Under the pieces are notes generated by a model. The model was not told the DNA's origin. It saw only the letters and a program-made list of their open reading frames with translations, and did not search any database. Shown in pieces: positions 1-9,206 of a DNA stretch of 64,000 nucleotides (position 1 is the first letter of the stretch; every line of letters begins with the position of its first letter). This DNA is from an uncultured Clostridium sp. (lineage in GTDB: Bacteria; Bacillota; Clostridia; Lachnospirales; Lachnospiraceae): positions 124,001 to 188,000 of the forward strand of contig UQMJ01000001.1 in the NCBI GenBank assembly GCA_900542035.1, written 5' to 3'. The translations under genes were made by a program, and so were the position numbers.

Positions 1-2
1 TT

Positions 3-815
3 ATGACAAAACTGGCCAATCCGGTTACCGCTTTGCTGGTGGGTCTGGTGTGTTCGTTCCTGCCGTATAGCGTGATTTCCCTTCTGGTTACCATACTGAT
101 GCTGGTGCATCTGTTTACGGCTTCCATGGAGATTGCCCTGGTCGTAGGGGCGCTGGTATTTATCATTATCCTGCTTTACTGCGGACTCCAGCCTGGAAAC
201 AGCTTTCTCCTGGTCCTGACCCCGATGCTGTTTTTTATTAAGATTCCTTATGTGCTGCCGCTTCTGGTAGGACTGACAGGAAGCGTAAGCGCAGTAATTC
301 CGGTATCATTAGGAGTTTTTCTGTACTATATTTTAATGTACATCAGACAGAACGTAGGCGCTCTTACAGGGACGGCGGCCGCTGCAGACATTACCCAGAA
401 GTATCTGCAGCTGATAAAAAGTATGCTTTCCAACCAGACGGCGGTTGTGATGATCGTGGCATTTGCTTTAAGCATTCTGGTGGTTTACCTGGTAAAGCGG
501 CTTTCCGTCGATTACTCCTGGTATCTGGCGATTGCTGCAGGCGTGATTGCCCAGCTGGCGGTAATTTTTATGGGAGATGTGATGTTTTCCATTACGGTTC
601 CGATGGGGGCGCTGGTAATCGGGATGCTGATTTCGGTACTGATTGCCTTGATATATACCTTTTTTGCATTTTCAGTGGACTACAGCCGCACAGAGTATCT
701 CCAGTATGAAGATGACGACTACTATTATTATGTAAAGGCGGTGCCGAAGATTGCAGTAACGGCTCCGGATGTAAAGGTACAGAAGATTAACAGCAGAAAA
801 AAGAAAATGGAATAA
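3..815 (+). CDS. Polytopic membrane protein of unknown function, probably 5'-truncated by the window edge
   Basis: The visible 270 residues are mostly hydrophobic. About six to seven membrane segments can be drawn (around residues 5-35, 40-60, 65-85, 88-115, 145-165, 172-192 and 198-225). They are followed by a short tyrosine/aspartate-rich patch (EDDDYYYY) and a basic cytoplasmic tail. The first ATG lies only two bases into the window and no ribosome binding site can be seen. A hydrophobic core beginning this early suggests the real N-terminus lies upstream, so the gene is probably partial. It ends 36 bases before the cdaA start and is probably the upstream gene of the cdaA-cdaR-ptsHI operon. 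I do not recognise a catalytic motif, and any role next to c-di-AMP synthesis is inference. Confidence 0.6.
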   Translation: MTKLANPVTALLVGLVCSFLPYSVISLLVTILMLVHLFTASMEIALVVGALVFIIILLYCGLQPGNSFLLVLTPMLFFIKIPYVLPLLVGLTGSVSAVIPVSLGVFLYYILMYIRQNVGALTGTAAAADITQKYLQLIKSMLSNQTAVVMIVAFALSILVVYLVKRLSVDYSWYLAIAAGVIAQLAVIFMGDVMFSITVPMGALVIGMLISVLIALIYTFFAFSVDYSRTEYLQYEDDDYYYYVKAVPKIAVTAPDVKVQKINSRKKKME

Positions 816-851
816 TTGACAGAAGTTCAGAAAAGGAGGTGCAGCAGTAAG

Positions 852-1730
852 ATGGAAGATTTGTTAAATGGTTTATATAGCTGGATTACCTTTTTACCAA
901 GAATGACCTTTTCGAATCTGATAGAAATCGTAATACTTTCCGTTCTGATTTATGAAATATTAGTGTGGATTAAAAATACCAGGGCCTGGGTACTGTTAAA
1001 AGGCCTTGTGGTAATTTTAGGTTTTGCGCTGTTTGCAGAACTGTTTAAGCTGAATATTATCCTGTGGATTCTGGAAAAGTCCCTGACCGTTGCGGTAACG
1101 GCCCTGATTATTATTTTCCAGCCGGAACTCAGGAAGGCGCTGGAACAGCTGGGAAGCCGGAATCTGTTAAACAACATTCTTTCTATTGACGATAAAAAGG
1201 TAGAGCAGGGATTTTCGGACAAGACGATAAATGAACTGGTAAAAGCGACCTTTGAAATGGCAAAAGTAAAGACGGGAGCTTTGATGGTAATCAGCCGGAG
1301 CGTTCCGTTAAAAGAGATTGAAAGGACTGGCATTGAGGTAGACGGAATTGTGACCAGCCAGCTTTTGATTAATATTTTTGAACACAATACGCCCCTTCAT
1401 GACGGTGCGGTGGTAATCCAGGGAAATCGGGTGACAGCAGCGACCTGTTATCTGCCTTTGTCGGACAATATGAACATCAGTAAGGATTTAGGAACCAGAC
1501 ATCGGGCGGCAGTTGGCATCAGCGAAGCAACAGATGCCCTGACGATTGTGGTATCAGAAGAAACGGGAAGAGTATCCGTTGCCCAGGGAGGAAAATTGGA
1601 AAAAATTGGAAGTGCAGAACATTTAAGAAGCGTCCTGCGCGCTACAAACGGAGAGGAAAAAGAAGCACCGATGAACCGGTTTAAGATTTGGAAGGGAAGG
1701 CTGAAAAATGAAAGAACGATTAAAGAGTAA
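852..1730 (+). CDS. cdaA: Diadenylate cyclase CdaA (membrane c-di-AMP synthase)
   Basis: This enzyme condenses two ATP into the second messenger c-di-AMP at the membrane. The N-terminus carries three hydrophobic segments (about residues 10-85), followed by a short coiled linker and a DAC catalytic domain. The two DAC signature motifs are present: DGA at D184 (HDGAVVIQ) and RHR at residues 216-218 (GTRHRAA). The predicted length of 292 residues is normal for CdaA/DacA (about 270-285). I chose the ATG at 852, which follows AGGAGG with 12 bases of spacing. An in-frame TTG at 816 has no ribosome binding site. The 3' end overlaps cdaR by 23 bases, so the two are probably translationally coupled, as is usual for CdaA and its regulator. 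Confidence 0.95.
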   Translation: MEDLLNGLYSWITFLPRMTFSNLIEIVILSVLIYEILVWIKNTRAWVLLKGLVVILGFALFAELFKLNIILWILEKSLTVAVTALIIIFQPELRKALEQLGSRNLLNNILSIDDKKVEQGFSDKTINELVKATFEMAKVKTGALMVISRSVPLKEIERTGIEVDGIVTSQLLINIFEHNTPLHDGAVVIQGNRVTAATCYLPLSDNMNISKDLGTRHRAAVGISEATDALTIVVSEETGRVSVAQGGKLEKIGSAEHLRSVLRATNGEEKEAPMNRFKIWKGRLKNERTIKE

Positions 1731-3111
1731 TCTAGGCCTGAAAGTTCTGTCTGTTTTCCTTGCGTTTTTCGTATGGCTGCTGGTTGTGAATGTATCTGAC
1801 CCGAAGCAGAGTGGGGAGAAGACGGTACAGCTTGAAATTATCAATGACGATGTTCTGGCAAATGCAGGCCTGACCTACGAACTGGCGGAAAAAAGCAGTG
1901 TAACTATTGATTATACGGTGCATATGAGAGACAGTTCCCAGATACAGGCTTCCGATTTCCGTGCATACATTGATTTGGCGGACTGCAACGTATTGGGTGC
2001 AGTTCCGGTCCGCCTGGAAGTATTGAACAACAAAGACAGGGTTACGAATGTACACGCAGATCCAAGCGTAGTTCATGTGGTAACAGAGCCGCTTCAGAGG
2101 AAAGAATTCCAGCTTAAGGTTACGATGGAAGGCGAGGCGGCTGCAGGTTACGAAGTAAACGGCTATACGACCAGCTGCAACAGCGTATGGGTCAGCGGAC
2201 CGGAGTCCTTAGTTGGACAGATTACTGCAGTGGGCATTGAAATCGGAGTAGACGGTGCAGCAGAAGATTTGACGGGAACTGCCAGTCCGGTGTTCTATGA
2301 CGCCAATGGCAATCCGCTGAATCTGGGAGAACGGGTAAGCATTGATCAGGAAGAAATCGATTATACGGTACAGGTATTAAAGGTACGTCAGCTAGCGCTG
2401 GATTTTGAAGTAGGAGGAAATGTGGCAGAAGGCTACCGCTTTACGGGAATCGAATGCGATGTAAAGACAATTTCAGTAGTGGGACTGCGTTCACAGCTTG
2501 CGTCCATTACCAGCGTGACGATTCCGTCGTCGGTGCTGAATGTAGACGGTCTGACAGAAGGAAAGACGGTTGAAGTCGATGTCAGCCAATACCTGCCAGA
2601 AGGCGTCCGCATGGTAACCGATACCGGAGATACGACGATTTACGTACAGCTGGATGTAGAGAAACTGTCTTCCAGAGAGTATCTGGTCGATACCAGGGAT
2701 ATTGAACTGGTTGGAAGCAGGGAAGGATATGAATATAGCTTTGCTCCAGAAGAGATGACGGTAACGGTACAGGGATTGGAAGAGGATTTGGACAGCCTTT
2801 CAGAAAATGATATTAAAGCGTCCCTGGATGTTTCTTCAATCGAAACTGGAACCCATCCGGCCGTTATTGCGTTTGAAGAGCTGGAACATGGATATGAGAT
2901 TCTCAGCTATACCCCGATGATGCTGACTGTATCAGATGAAGCAGAATCAGCAGGACCAGGGGAAAATCTGGAAGACGAAACTTCAGAGGAAGAAGAGACA
3001 GCAGAGACAGACGAACAGACAGAAGGGGAGAAGGAAACGAATGGTAAGAGCCAAAACATTGATAAAAAATCCGACAGGACTTCATCTGCGTCCGGCAGGC
3101 ATTCTATGTAA
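1708..3111 (+). CDS. cdaR: CdaR, YbbR-domain regulator of diadenylate cyclase
   Basis: This is a membrane-anchored extracytoplasmic protein that in Firmicutes binds CdaA and tunes c-di-AMP production. A single N-terminal membrane segment (residues about 10-29) is followed by roughly 370 residues of beta-rich repeats of YbbR type, and then an acidic, low-complexity tail rich in Glu, Thr and Ser. The length of 467 residues matches the four-repeat YbbR proteins. The ATG lies inside the end of cdaA. The last 71 bases also encode the start of ptsH in another frame, so the odd basic C-terminus (KSQNIDKKSDRTSS) is read from HPr-coding DNA. The usual downstream partner glmM is absent here. Confidence 0.9.
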   Translation: MKERLKSNLGLKVLSVFLAFFVWLLVVNVSDPKQSGEKTVQLEIINDDVLANAGLTYELAEKSSVTIDYTVHMRDSSQIQASDFRAYIDLADCNVLGAVPVRLEVLNNKDRVTNVHADPSVVHVVTEPLQRKEFQLKVTMEGEAAAGYEVNGYTTSCNSVWVSGPESLVGQITAVGIEIGVDGAAEDLTGTASPVFYDANGNPLNLGERVSIDQEEIDYTVQVLKVRQLALDFEVGGNVAEGYRFTGIECDVKTISVVGLRSQLASITSVTIPSSVLNVDGLTEGKTVEVDVSQYLPEGVRMVTDTGDTTIYVQLDVEKLSSREYLVDTRDIELVGSREGYEYSFAPEEMTVTVQGLEEDLDSLSENDIKASLDVSSIETGTHPAVIAFEELEHGYEILSYTPMMLTVSDEAESAGPGENLEDETSEEEETAETDEQTEGEKETNGKSQNIDKKSDRTSSASGRHSM

Positions 3112-3304
3112 GGAAGCGTTGAAATTCCAGTCTTCAATACATTTTCAGTTCCGCAATTCTACCAATAATGCCAAAAGCGTGTTAAGCGTATTGGGAGCGT
3201 GTGTGAAAAGCGGAGATGAAATAGAATTCATCTGTGAAGGAGCAGACGAAGAAGAAGCGCTGGCTGCCATGTTAAAGGCTGTAGAGGATGGTCTGGGAGA
3301 ATAA
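3041..3304 (+). CDS. ptsH: Phosphocarrier protein HPr
   Basis: HPr accepts phosphate from enzyme I and passes it to sugar-specific EIIA proteins. In Gram-positives it also acts in catabolite control when phosphorylated on a serine. The 87-residue product has the active-site His15 in GLHLRPAG and a serine at position 46 (AKSVLSV), the regulatory phosphorylation site. The ATG at 3041 follows a GGGGAG/AAGGA stretch. Longer in-frame openings upstream run through cdaR and would add a basic, non-family extension, so they were not used. The gene overlaps cdaR by 71 bases and precedes ptsI by 43 bases, giving a standard ptsHI pair embedded in a c-di-AMP operon. Confidence 0.93.
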   Translation: MVRAKTLIKNPTGLHLRPAGILCKEALKFQSSIHFQFRNSTNNAKSVLSVLGACVKSGDEIEFICEGADEEEALAAMLKAVEDGLGE

Positions 3305-3347
3305 GAAAGTAAAGAAACCTAAGAAACTGAAGGAGGTAACAGGTATT

Positions 3348-5060
3348 ATGTATCATGGAACGAGTGCATCGGCAGGAATCGGCATTGGAAAAGTGGCAAT
3401 TGTAGAGGACGTCCAGTTGGTAATTAAAAAAGAGGGCGTTGCCGATCCGAAGGCAGAAGCGGAACGTTTTAAACAGGCATTAGAGCAGAGCCTGCAGGAG
3501 ACAGCGGCGCTGGCGGCTGATCTGGCAACCAGAGTAGGAGAAAAGGAAGCGGAGATCTTAAACGGCCATCTGATGCTGCTGTCCGATCCGATGCTGGTTG
3601 GCGAGATTGAAAATACCATTGCCAATGAAGGAGTAAACAGCGAATATGCCATTGAACAGGTATGCAATATGTACGCAGATATGTTTGCCTCCATGGGCGA
3701 TGAACTGATGCAGCAGAGAGCAACCGACATGAGAGATATTAAGACCCGTATGCAGAAAGTGCTTATGGGTGTGGAATCTGTTGATATCGCATCTCTTCCG
3801 GCAGGTACGGTAATTGCAGCAAAGGATCTGACCCCATCTATGACGGCAGGCATCAATACCCAGAATGTTGTGGGAATTGTGACGGAACTGGGTGGCAGAA
3901 CTTCCCACAGTGCAATCCTGGCCAGAGCCCTGGAGATTCCGGCTGTAGTGGCAGTATCCGATTTTCTGGCTCAGGTAAAAAACGGGGATGAAATCGTATT
4001 AGACGGTTTGGAAGGAACGGTCTATGTAAATCCAGAGGCAGAAGTAAAGGCAGACTACGAATCCAGAAGAGAGGCGTTCTTAAAGGAAAAGAAAGAGTTA
4101 GAACAGTATATCGGCAAGCCGACGGTAACCAAAGACGGCGTACAGGTAGAACTGGTTGCCAATATCGGCAAGCCGGAAGATGTAGAGAAAGTGCTTCAGT
4201 ATGACGGAGAAGGCGTTGGCCTGTTCCGTACCGAGTTCTTATTTATGGATCGCAATTCCATGCCGACAGAGGAAGAGCAGTTTGAGGCTTACAAAAAAGT
4301 AGCGGTTGCCATGAACGGAAAACCAGTTATTATCCGCACCTTAGACATTGGCGGAGATAAGGAAATCCCTTATATGGGGCTGGAGAAAGACGAAAATCCA
4401 TTCTTAGGCTATCGCGCAGTCCGCTTCTGTTTAGACAGAAAAGACGATATTTACAAACCGCAGCTTCGCGCCCTGCTTCGCGCCAGCGCATTTGGAAATA
4501 TCCGGATTATGGTTCCGTTAGTAACCTGCATCGACGAACTGCGGGAAGTAAAAGCGATTATTGCAGAATTAAAGAAAGAGCTGGATGAAGCAGGCATTGC
4601 TTATAATAAAGACATCCAGGTAGGAATTATGGTAGAGACTGCGGCAGCTTCCCTGATTGCAGATATTTTTGCAAAAGAAGCGGATTTCTTCAGCATTGGA
4701 ACCAATGATCTGACCCAGTATACCATGTCTGTGGACAGAGGAAACGATAAAGTTTCTTATCTGTATTCTCCGTTAAATCCAGCGGTGCTGAGAAGTATTC
4801 AGAGAATTATTTCCTGCGGACGGGAAGCTGGAATTATGGTTGGTATGTGCGGAGAGGCAGCCAGTGACCCATTAATGATTCCGCTGCTTCTGGCATTTGG
4901 CTTAAACGAATTTAGTATGAGCGCGTCTGCAATCCTAAAGTCCAGAAAGCTGATTACCAGCTACAGTATAGAAGAACTGCAGGCAGTTGCTGAAAAAGCT
5001 ATGAGCTTTGCTACCGAAAAAGAAGTTTCTGAATATATGAAAAAATTTGTGGAGCAGTAA
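3348..5060 (+). CDS. ptsI: Phosphoenolpyruvate-protein phosphotransferase (PTS enzyme I)
   Basis: Enzyme I moves phosphate from PEP to HPr, the first step of all PTS sugar uptake. The domain order is normal: an HPr-binding/swivel half with the phosphorylated His187 in GGRTSHSAIL, then a PEP-binding TIM barrel with GVGLFRTEFLF, IMVETAAA and a catalytic cysteine in MCGEAASDP. The length of 570 residues is typical. I chose the ATG at 3348, which has a strong AGGAGG 11 bases upstream. The longer in-frame GTG start at 3288 overlaps ptsH and adds a lysine-rich tail not found in the family. It is followed after 3 bases by the Wzy-like gene, so co-transcription continues. Confidence 0.96.
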   Translation: MYHGTSASAGIGIGKVAIVEDVQLVIKKEGVADPKAEAERFKQALEQSLQETAALAADLATRVGEKEAEILNGHLMLLSDPMLVGEIENTIANEGVNSEYAIEQVCNMYADMFASMGDELMQQRATDMRDIKTRMQKVLMGVESVDIASLPAGTVIAAKDLTPSMTAGINTQNVVGIVTELGGRTSHSAILARALEIPAVVAVSDFLAQVKNGDEIVLDGLEGTVYVNPEAEVKADYESRREAFLKEKKELEQYIGKPTVTKDGVQVELVANIGKPEDVEKVLQYDGEGVGLFRTEFLFMDRNSMPTEEEQFEAYKKVAVAMNGKPVIIRTLDIGGDKEIPYMGLEKDENPFLGYRAVRFCLDRKDDIYKPQLRALLRASAFGNIRIMVPLVTCIDELREVKAIIAELKKELDEAGIAYNKDIQVGIMVETAAASLIADIFAKEADFFSIGTNDLTQYTMSVDRGNDKVSYLYSPLNPAVLRSIQRIISCGREAGIMVGMCGEAASDPLMIPLLLAFGLNEFSMSASAILKSRKLITSYSIEELQAVAEKAMSFATEKEVSEYMKKFVEQ

Positions 5061-5063
5061 TCC

Positions 5064-6407
5064 ATGATTATTTATTGTATTTGTTATCTTACCAGTTTTT
5101 TACTGGCCCAGGCCGGATGGAATATCCCATCCGGCCTGGTGCTCATTGGAACAGCCCTGTGGATGTATTGGCAGGACTATAAAAAAAGCGGAAACCTGAT
5201 TCATCTGAGAGGTTTATTTTTCCTGGGATTTGTAGGGGGACAGGGAGTTTCCTGCCTGAAATTAAGCCGTCTCCAGACGCCGTGGTCCTGGATGACCTGG
5301 CTGTGCTTTTTTGGAGCAGCCGCAGCCTTTTACATTGGCTTTTCCATGACGGACGATAGGGAAAGGGGACGATGGGATGCAGGGGCTTTTTCCAGAAACT
5401 TCCGGAATGAGCCGTCTGCTACCCTGCGGATTTCCAGCCTGGGAAGAAAAAGAGGCAGGGCGGTTGCAGATTCCGGCGGCTTGTTTGTATCCATTCTGGG
5501 AATTACCTGCGTTTCCCTAGCAGCATTTATCCTGGAAGCAGTTGTTTTGGGATACATTCCTTTCTTTACAAGGGGAGTGCCTCATGCATATTCCTATTTT
5601 CACATAACCGGAGTCCACTATTTTACAGTATCCTGCGTACTGGTGCCGCCGTTAGCGGTGTTGTTTTATCTTGGAAAACCCAGGGCATCTCAGGGGGAAA
5701 AGCTTGTGTGTGCAGTTTGCGCTGCGGTCAGTCTGCTGATTCCGGTTTTATGCGTGTCCCGTTTCCAGCTCATATTTGCAGTTGGATTGTCCTTGTTTTC
5801 TTACGTGACGGTAAAACGCCAGATTCAACCGGCTGCAGTTGGAATAATCGTGGCGGCAATGGTGCCGCTTTATATCATTCTGACCATTGCCAGAAGCCAC
5901 GACGTGGCATATTTAAACGGTATTTTTGAAATGAAAAACAGCAGGATGCCGATTTTTATTACCCAGCCATATATGTACATTGCCAATAACTATGACAATT
6001 TTAACTGCCTGGTAGAACAACTGCCTTCCCATACCTTTGGGCTTAAGATGCTGTTTCCGCTATGGGCGCTGACCGGACTGAAATTTTTATATCCGTCCCT
6101 GGTATCATTTCCTCTGTATGTGACAAAAGAGGAGCTGACTACGGTAACCTTATTGTATGACGCCTATTATGATTTCGGGGTGTTGGGCGTAATTGCGTTT
6201 GCTGCTGTTTTAGGGGGCGTATGCGGCTATCTGGTAAAACAGCTGGATCGTATGCAGAATCCGGCAGGATTTTTATTGTATGCCCAGATTGCCATGTATA
6301 TGGCTCTGTCATTTTTTACAACCTGGTTTTCCAATCCGGCAACCTGGTTTTATCTGGCGGCAACAGCAGTGATCTGGCTGCTTTGCGAAGCCGTCAATCG
6401 AAAATAA
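5064..6407 (+). CDS. Wzy-like oligosaccharide repeat unit polymerase / O-antigen polymerase family membrane protein
   Basis: This is a 447-residue polytopic membrane protein with about 11-12 hydrophobic segments. A large loop near residues 290-345 lies between late segments (FITQPYMYIANNYDNF, then LPSHTFGLKMLF). The layout, length and the YxYIANNYDN-type loop resemble oligosaccharide repeat-unit polymerases that join polysaccharide units on the outer face of the membrane. No glycosyltransferases, flippase or LCP gene lie directly beside it. It sits 3 bases after ptsI and 16 before crr, so it is locked into the PTS operon. The substrate is unknown. O-antigen ligase or another membrane polymerase is possible. 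Confidence 0.62.
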   Translation: MIIYCICYLTSFLLAQAGWNIPSGLVLIGTALWMYWQDYKKSGNLIHLRGLFFLGFVGGQGVSCLKLSRLQTPWSWMTWLCFFGAAAAFYIGFSMTDDRERGRWDAGAFSRNFRNEPSATLRISSLGRKRGRAVADSGGLFVSILGITCVSLAAFILEAVVLGYIPFFTRGVPHAYSYFHITGVHYFTVSCVLVPPLAVLFYLGKPRASQGEKLVCAVCAAVSLLIPVLCVSRFQLIFAVGLSLFSYVTVKRQIQPAAVGIIVAAMVPLYIILTIARSHDVAYLNGIFEMKNSRMPIFITQPYMYIANNYDNFNCLVEQLPSHTFGLKMLFPLWALTGLKFLYPSLVSFPLYVTKEELTTVTLLYDAYYDFGVLGVIAFAAVLGGVCGYLVKQLDRMQNPAGFLLYAQIAMYMALSFFTTWFSNPATWFYLAATAVIWLLCEAVNRK

Positions 6408-6423
6408 AAAGGGGGATGCAGGC

Positions 6424-6921
6424 ATGTATAAGTCTTTAAAAGAAGTATTCGGTAAGAAAAAAAGTTATGAAGAGATTTTTGCTCCGGTCAGTGGAAAATG
6501 TGTTCCAATGGGGCAGGTAAACGATCCTACCTTCAGTCAGGAGATTCTGGGAAAAGGCGTTGCCATTATTCCTTCTGAAGGGAAAGTCTCAGCGCCTGGG
6601 GACGGAGAAATCCTGATGGTCTTTGAGACCAGGCACGCGGTCAGTATCCGGCTGACAGGAGGGGCCGAGCTGATTATTCACATCGGTCTGGATACCGTTA
6701 ATCTTCACGGAGAATACTTTACCTCCCATGTAAAGGCAGGAGATAAAGTAAAAAAAGGCGATCTTCTGATTGAATTTGATATGGACAAAATAAAAGAACA
6801 GGGATATGATTTGATTACTCCCATTATTGTATGCAATACTCCAGATTATCCGGAACTGATCTGCCATACAGGAGCAGATGTGAAAACCGGAGATCGAATC
6901 ATGGAGCTACGGAGCAAATAA
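6424..6921 (+). CDS. crr: PTS glucose-type EIIA protein (Crr-like)
   Basis: This stand-alone EIIA of the glucose family accepts phosphate from HPr. The phosphorylated histidine is H86 in IIHIGLDTVNL, and the second family histidine is in FETRHAVS. The downstream GDKVKKGDLL and ELICHTGADVKTGD segments are also typical of this beta-sandwich fold. The length of 165 residues matches E. coli EIIA-Glc (169). A GGGGGATG ribosome binding site lies just before the ATG. Being unlinked to any EIIB/EIIC here, it must serve permeases encoded elsewhere. Its position with ptsH and ptsI recalls the ptsHI-crr operon of enterobacteria. Confidence 0.9.
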   Translation: MYKSLKEVFGKKKSYEEIFAPVSGKCVPMGQVNDPTFSQEILGKGVAIIPSEGKVSAPGDGEILMVFETRHAVSIRLTGGAELIIHIGLDTVNLHGEYFTSHVKAGDKVKKGDLLIEFDMDKIKEQGYDLITPIIVCNTPDYPELICHTGADVKTGDRIMELRSK

Positions 6922-6945
6922 GACTTGAGAAATGAGGAGAAGACT

Positions 6946-8133
6946 ATGATTTCTGAGAAAATGAAGCCCTTTGTACAGAATAACTCCGCAATCCGCGCCA
7001 TGTTTGAGGAAGGAAAAAAGATGGCGGCTGTTTATGGAAAGGAAAATGTCTACGACTTCAGCCTGGGCAATCCCAGCGTTCCGGCTCCTGCAGCAGTACG
7101 CCAGGCCATTCTTGACATATTGGAAGAAGAGGACGGGAACATGGTTCATGGATACATGAGCAACGCTGGTTTTGAAGACGTCAGGGAAGCCGTTGCAGAG
7201 TCCTTAAACCGGCGGTTTGGGACAAATTTCCGTCTGGAAAATATTATGATGACAGTAGGAGCTGCCAGTGGTATGAATGTAATCTTAAAGACCCTGTTAA
7301 ATCCAGGAGATGAAGTCATTGCATTTGCCCCGTATTTTATGGAGTACGGTTCCTATGTGCGCAATTACGACGGAGTTCTGACTGTAGTCTCTCCCAATAC
7401 AGAAACGTTTCAGCCGAATTTATCAGAATTTGCAGAAAAAGTGACGGCAAAAACCAAGGCGGTTATTATCAACACTCCTAATAATCCCACCGGAGTAGTA
7501 TATTCGGCAGAAACGCTGACCAGAATCGGCGATATTTTACGAGAAAAATCTGCAGAAACCGGCCATCCCATCGTACTGATTTCAGATGAACCATACAGGG
7601 AACTGGCTTACGACGGAGTAGAAGTTCCATATGTAACCAAGTTTTACCAGGATACGGTTATCTGCTATTCTTACAGCAAATCCCTGTCTCTTCCTGGAGA
7701 GCGGATTGGCTATCTGGTCATTCCGGATGAGCTGACAGACAGCAGCCAGGTGTTTGCAGCAGCATCCATTGCCAATCGGGTCCTGGGCTGTGTCAACGCC
7801 CCATCCCTGATGCAGAGAGTGATTAAACGCTGCGTGGATGAACAGGTTAACTTAGAAGCATATGATAAAAACAGAAACCTGTTATATACCAGCTTAAAGG
7901 AAATGGGATTTGAGTGTATTAAGCCGGAAGGAGCATTTTATCTCTTTGTAAAATCTCCGCTAGAAGAGGAGACAGAATTTGTAGCCTTATGCAAACGCCA
8001 CAGAGTTCTGGTGGTTCCTGGAACGTCCTTCGCCTGCCCTGGCTATGTGCGGATCGCATACTGTGTGTCTTATGACCAGATTGAGCGTTCGCTGCCTGCA
8101 TTTAAAGAGATTGCAAAGGAGTGCGGCCTATGA
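6946..8133 (+). CDS. Class I/II PLP-dependent aminotransferase (aspartate aminotransferase-like)
   Basis: This cytosolic aminotransferase is likely to use aspartate or an aromatic amino acid and a 2-oxo acid. The fold-type I landmarks are present: the NTPNNPTGVVY motif, the DEPYRELAY segment that contacts PLP, the Schiff-base lysine in YSYSKSLSLPGERIGY, and a C-terminal arginine in PGYVRIAYC that binds the substrate carboxylate. The length of 395 residues is normal. I chose the ATG at 6946, 8 bases after GAGGAG. An upstream in-frame TTG lacks a site. The stop overlaps the hisC start (ATGA), so the two aminotransferases are coupled. Exact specificity cannot be read from sequence. Confidence 0.85.
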   Translation: MISEKMKPFVQNNSAIRAMFEEGKKMAAVYGKENVYDFSLGNPSVPAPAAVRQAILDILEEEDGNMVHGYMSNAGFEDVREAVAESLNRRFGTNFRLENIMMTVGAASGMNVILKTLLNPGDEVIAFAPYFMEYGSYVRNYDGVLTVVSPNTETFQPNLSEFAEKVTAKTKAVIINTPNNPTGVVYSAETLTRIGDILREKSAETGHPIVLISDEPYRELAYDGVEVPYVTKFYQDTVICYSYSKSLSLPGERIGYLVIPDELTDSSQVFAAASIANRVLGCVNAPSLMQRVIKRCVDEQVNLEAYDKNRNLLYTSLKEMGFECIKPEGAFYLFVKSPLEEETEFVALCKRHRVLVVPGTSFACPGYVRIAYCVSYDQIERSLPAFKEIAKECGL

Positions 8134-9191
8134 GAGGCTGGGAATCCTATATTAGAAGAGTGACGCCCTATACGCCTGGGGAACAGCCGGCGGCAGAACG
8201 GTTAATCAAGTTAAATACCAATGAAAATCCCTATCCGCCGGCTCCTGCTGTCCGGCAGGCCCTGATGGAAATGGATACGGACAGACTGCGCAAGTATCCG
8301 GATCCAGCTTCCAATGTATTGGTTCAGGCTCTGGCCAAACGGTATGGAGTAGAGGAAAATCAGGTTTTTGTAGGGGTGGGTTCTGATGATGTGCTGGGAA
8401 TGGCCTTTATGACCTTTTTTAACTCTGCCAAACCAGTATTGTTTCCGGATATTACCTATTCTTTTTATCCGGTATGGGCGGATCTGTTCCGGATTCCATA
8501 TGAAACCAGATCCCTGGATGAAGAGTTTCGGATTCGGATAGAAGACTATTTTACAGAAAACGGCGGGATTGTAATCCCCAATCCCAACGCGCCTACAGGT
8601 CTTTTGATGAGTCTGGATGAGGTAGAGCAGATTGCTGCGGCAAATCCGGACTCCGTTGTCATCATAGACGAAGCTTACATTGATTTTGGAGGGACATCCG
8701 CAGTACCGCTGATTGACAGGTATGACAATTTGCTGGTGGTTCAGACCTTCAGCAAGTCCCGTTCCCTGGCAGGCATGAGGATCGGGTTTGCCTTGGGACA
8801 GCCGGAACTGATTCGGGCCATGTCGGATGTAAAGTATGCTTACAATTCCTATACCATGAATCTGACGGCTCAGATTGCAGGGGCAAAGGCAGTGGAAGAG
8901 GAAGCGTATTTTCAGGAAACAGTTAAAAAAATTATCCGTACCAGAGAAGATGCAAAACTGCGTCTGGCAGAACTGGGTTTTACCTTTCCGGATTCCCAGG
9001 CCAATTTTATTTTTGCATCCCACAAAACAAAACCGGCGAAGGAAATTTTCCAGGCGCTGAAAGAAGCCAACATTTTTGTCCGTTATTTCCCGCAGGAGCG
9101 GATTGACAATTATCTGCGGATTACAGTAGGGACGGATGAAGAAATGGAACAACTATTTTCGTTTTTGAAACAATACCTGGTATCAGAATAA
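8130..9191 (+). CDS. hisC: Histidinol-phosphate aminotransferase
   Basis: HisC transfers an amino group from glutamate to imidazole acetol phosphate in histidine synthesis. Some family members also act on aromatic amino acids or L-threonine-phosphate. Seen motifs are KLNTNENPYPPAP near the N-terminus, IPNPNAPTG, VIIDEAYIDF, and the PLP lysine in TFSKSRSLAGMRIGFA. The length of 353 residues fits. The ATG at 8130 is reached by AAGGAG 8 bases upstream and overlaps the stop of the preceding aminotransferase. No other his genes are nearby, so a role outside the main histidine operon (for example a broad aromatic or HisC-like aminotransferase) remains possible. Confidence 0.85.
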   Translation: MRGWESYIRRVTPYTPGEQPAAERLIKLNTNENPYPPAPAVRQALMEMDTDRLRKYPDPASNVLVQALAKRYGVEENQVFVGVGSDDVLGMAFMTFFNSAKPVLFPDITYSFYPVWADLFRIPYETRSLDEEFRIRIEDYFTENGGIVIPNPNAPTGLLMSLDEVEQIAAANPDSVVIIDEAYIDFGGTSAVPLIDRYDNLLVVQTFSKSRSLAGMRIGFALGQPELIRAMSDVKYAYNSYTMNLTAQIAGAKAVEEEAYFQETVKKIIRTREDAKLRLAELGFTFPDSQANFIFASHKTKPAKEIFQALKEANIFVRYFPQERIDNYLRITVGTDEEMEQLFSFLKQYLVSE

Positions 9192-9206
9192 AAGCGGGTG
9201 ATAAGA

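Noticed and set aside
8211..9152. 313-residue open frame on the - strand opposite hisC
   Set aside because: It lies wholly antisense to a clear HisC. Its residues are mixed and Cys/Phe/Arg-rich without motifs, and no ribosome binding site is seen. It reflects the codon pattern of hisC.
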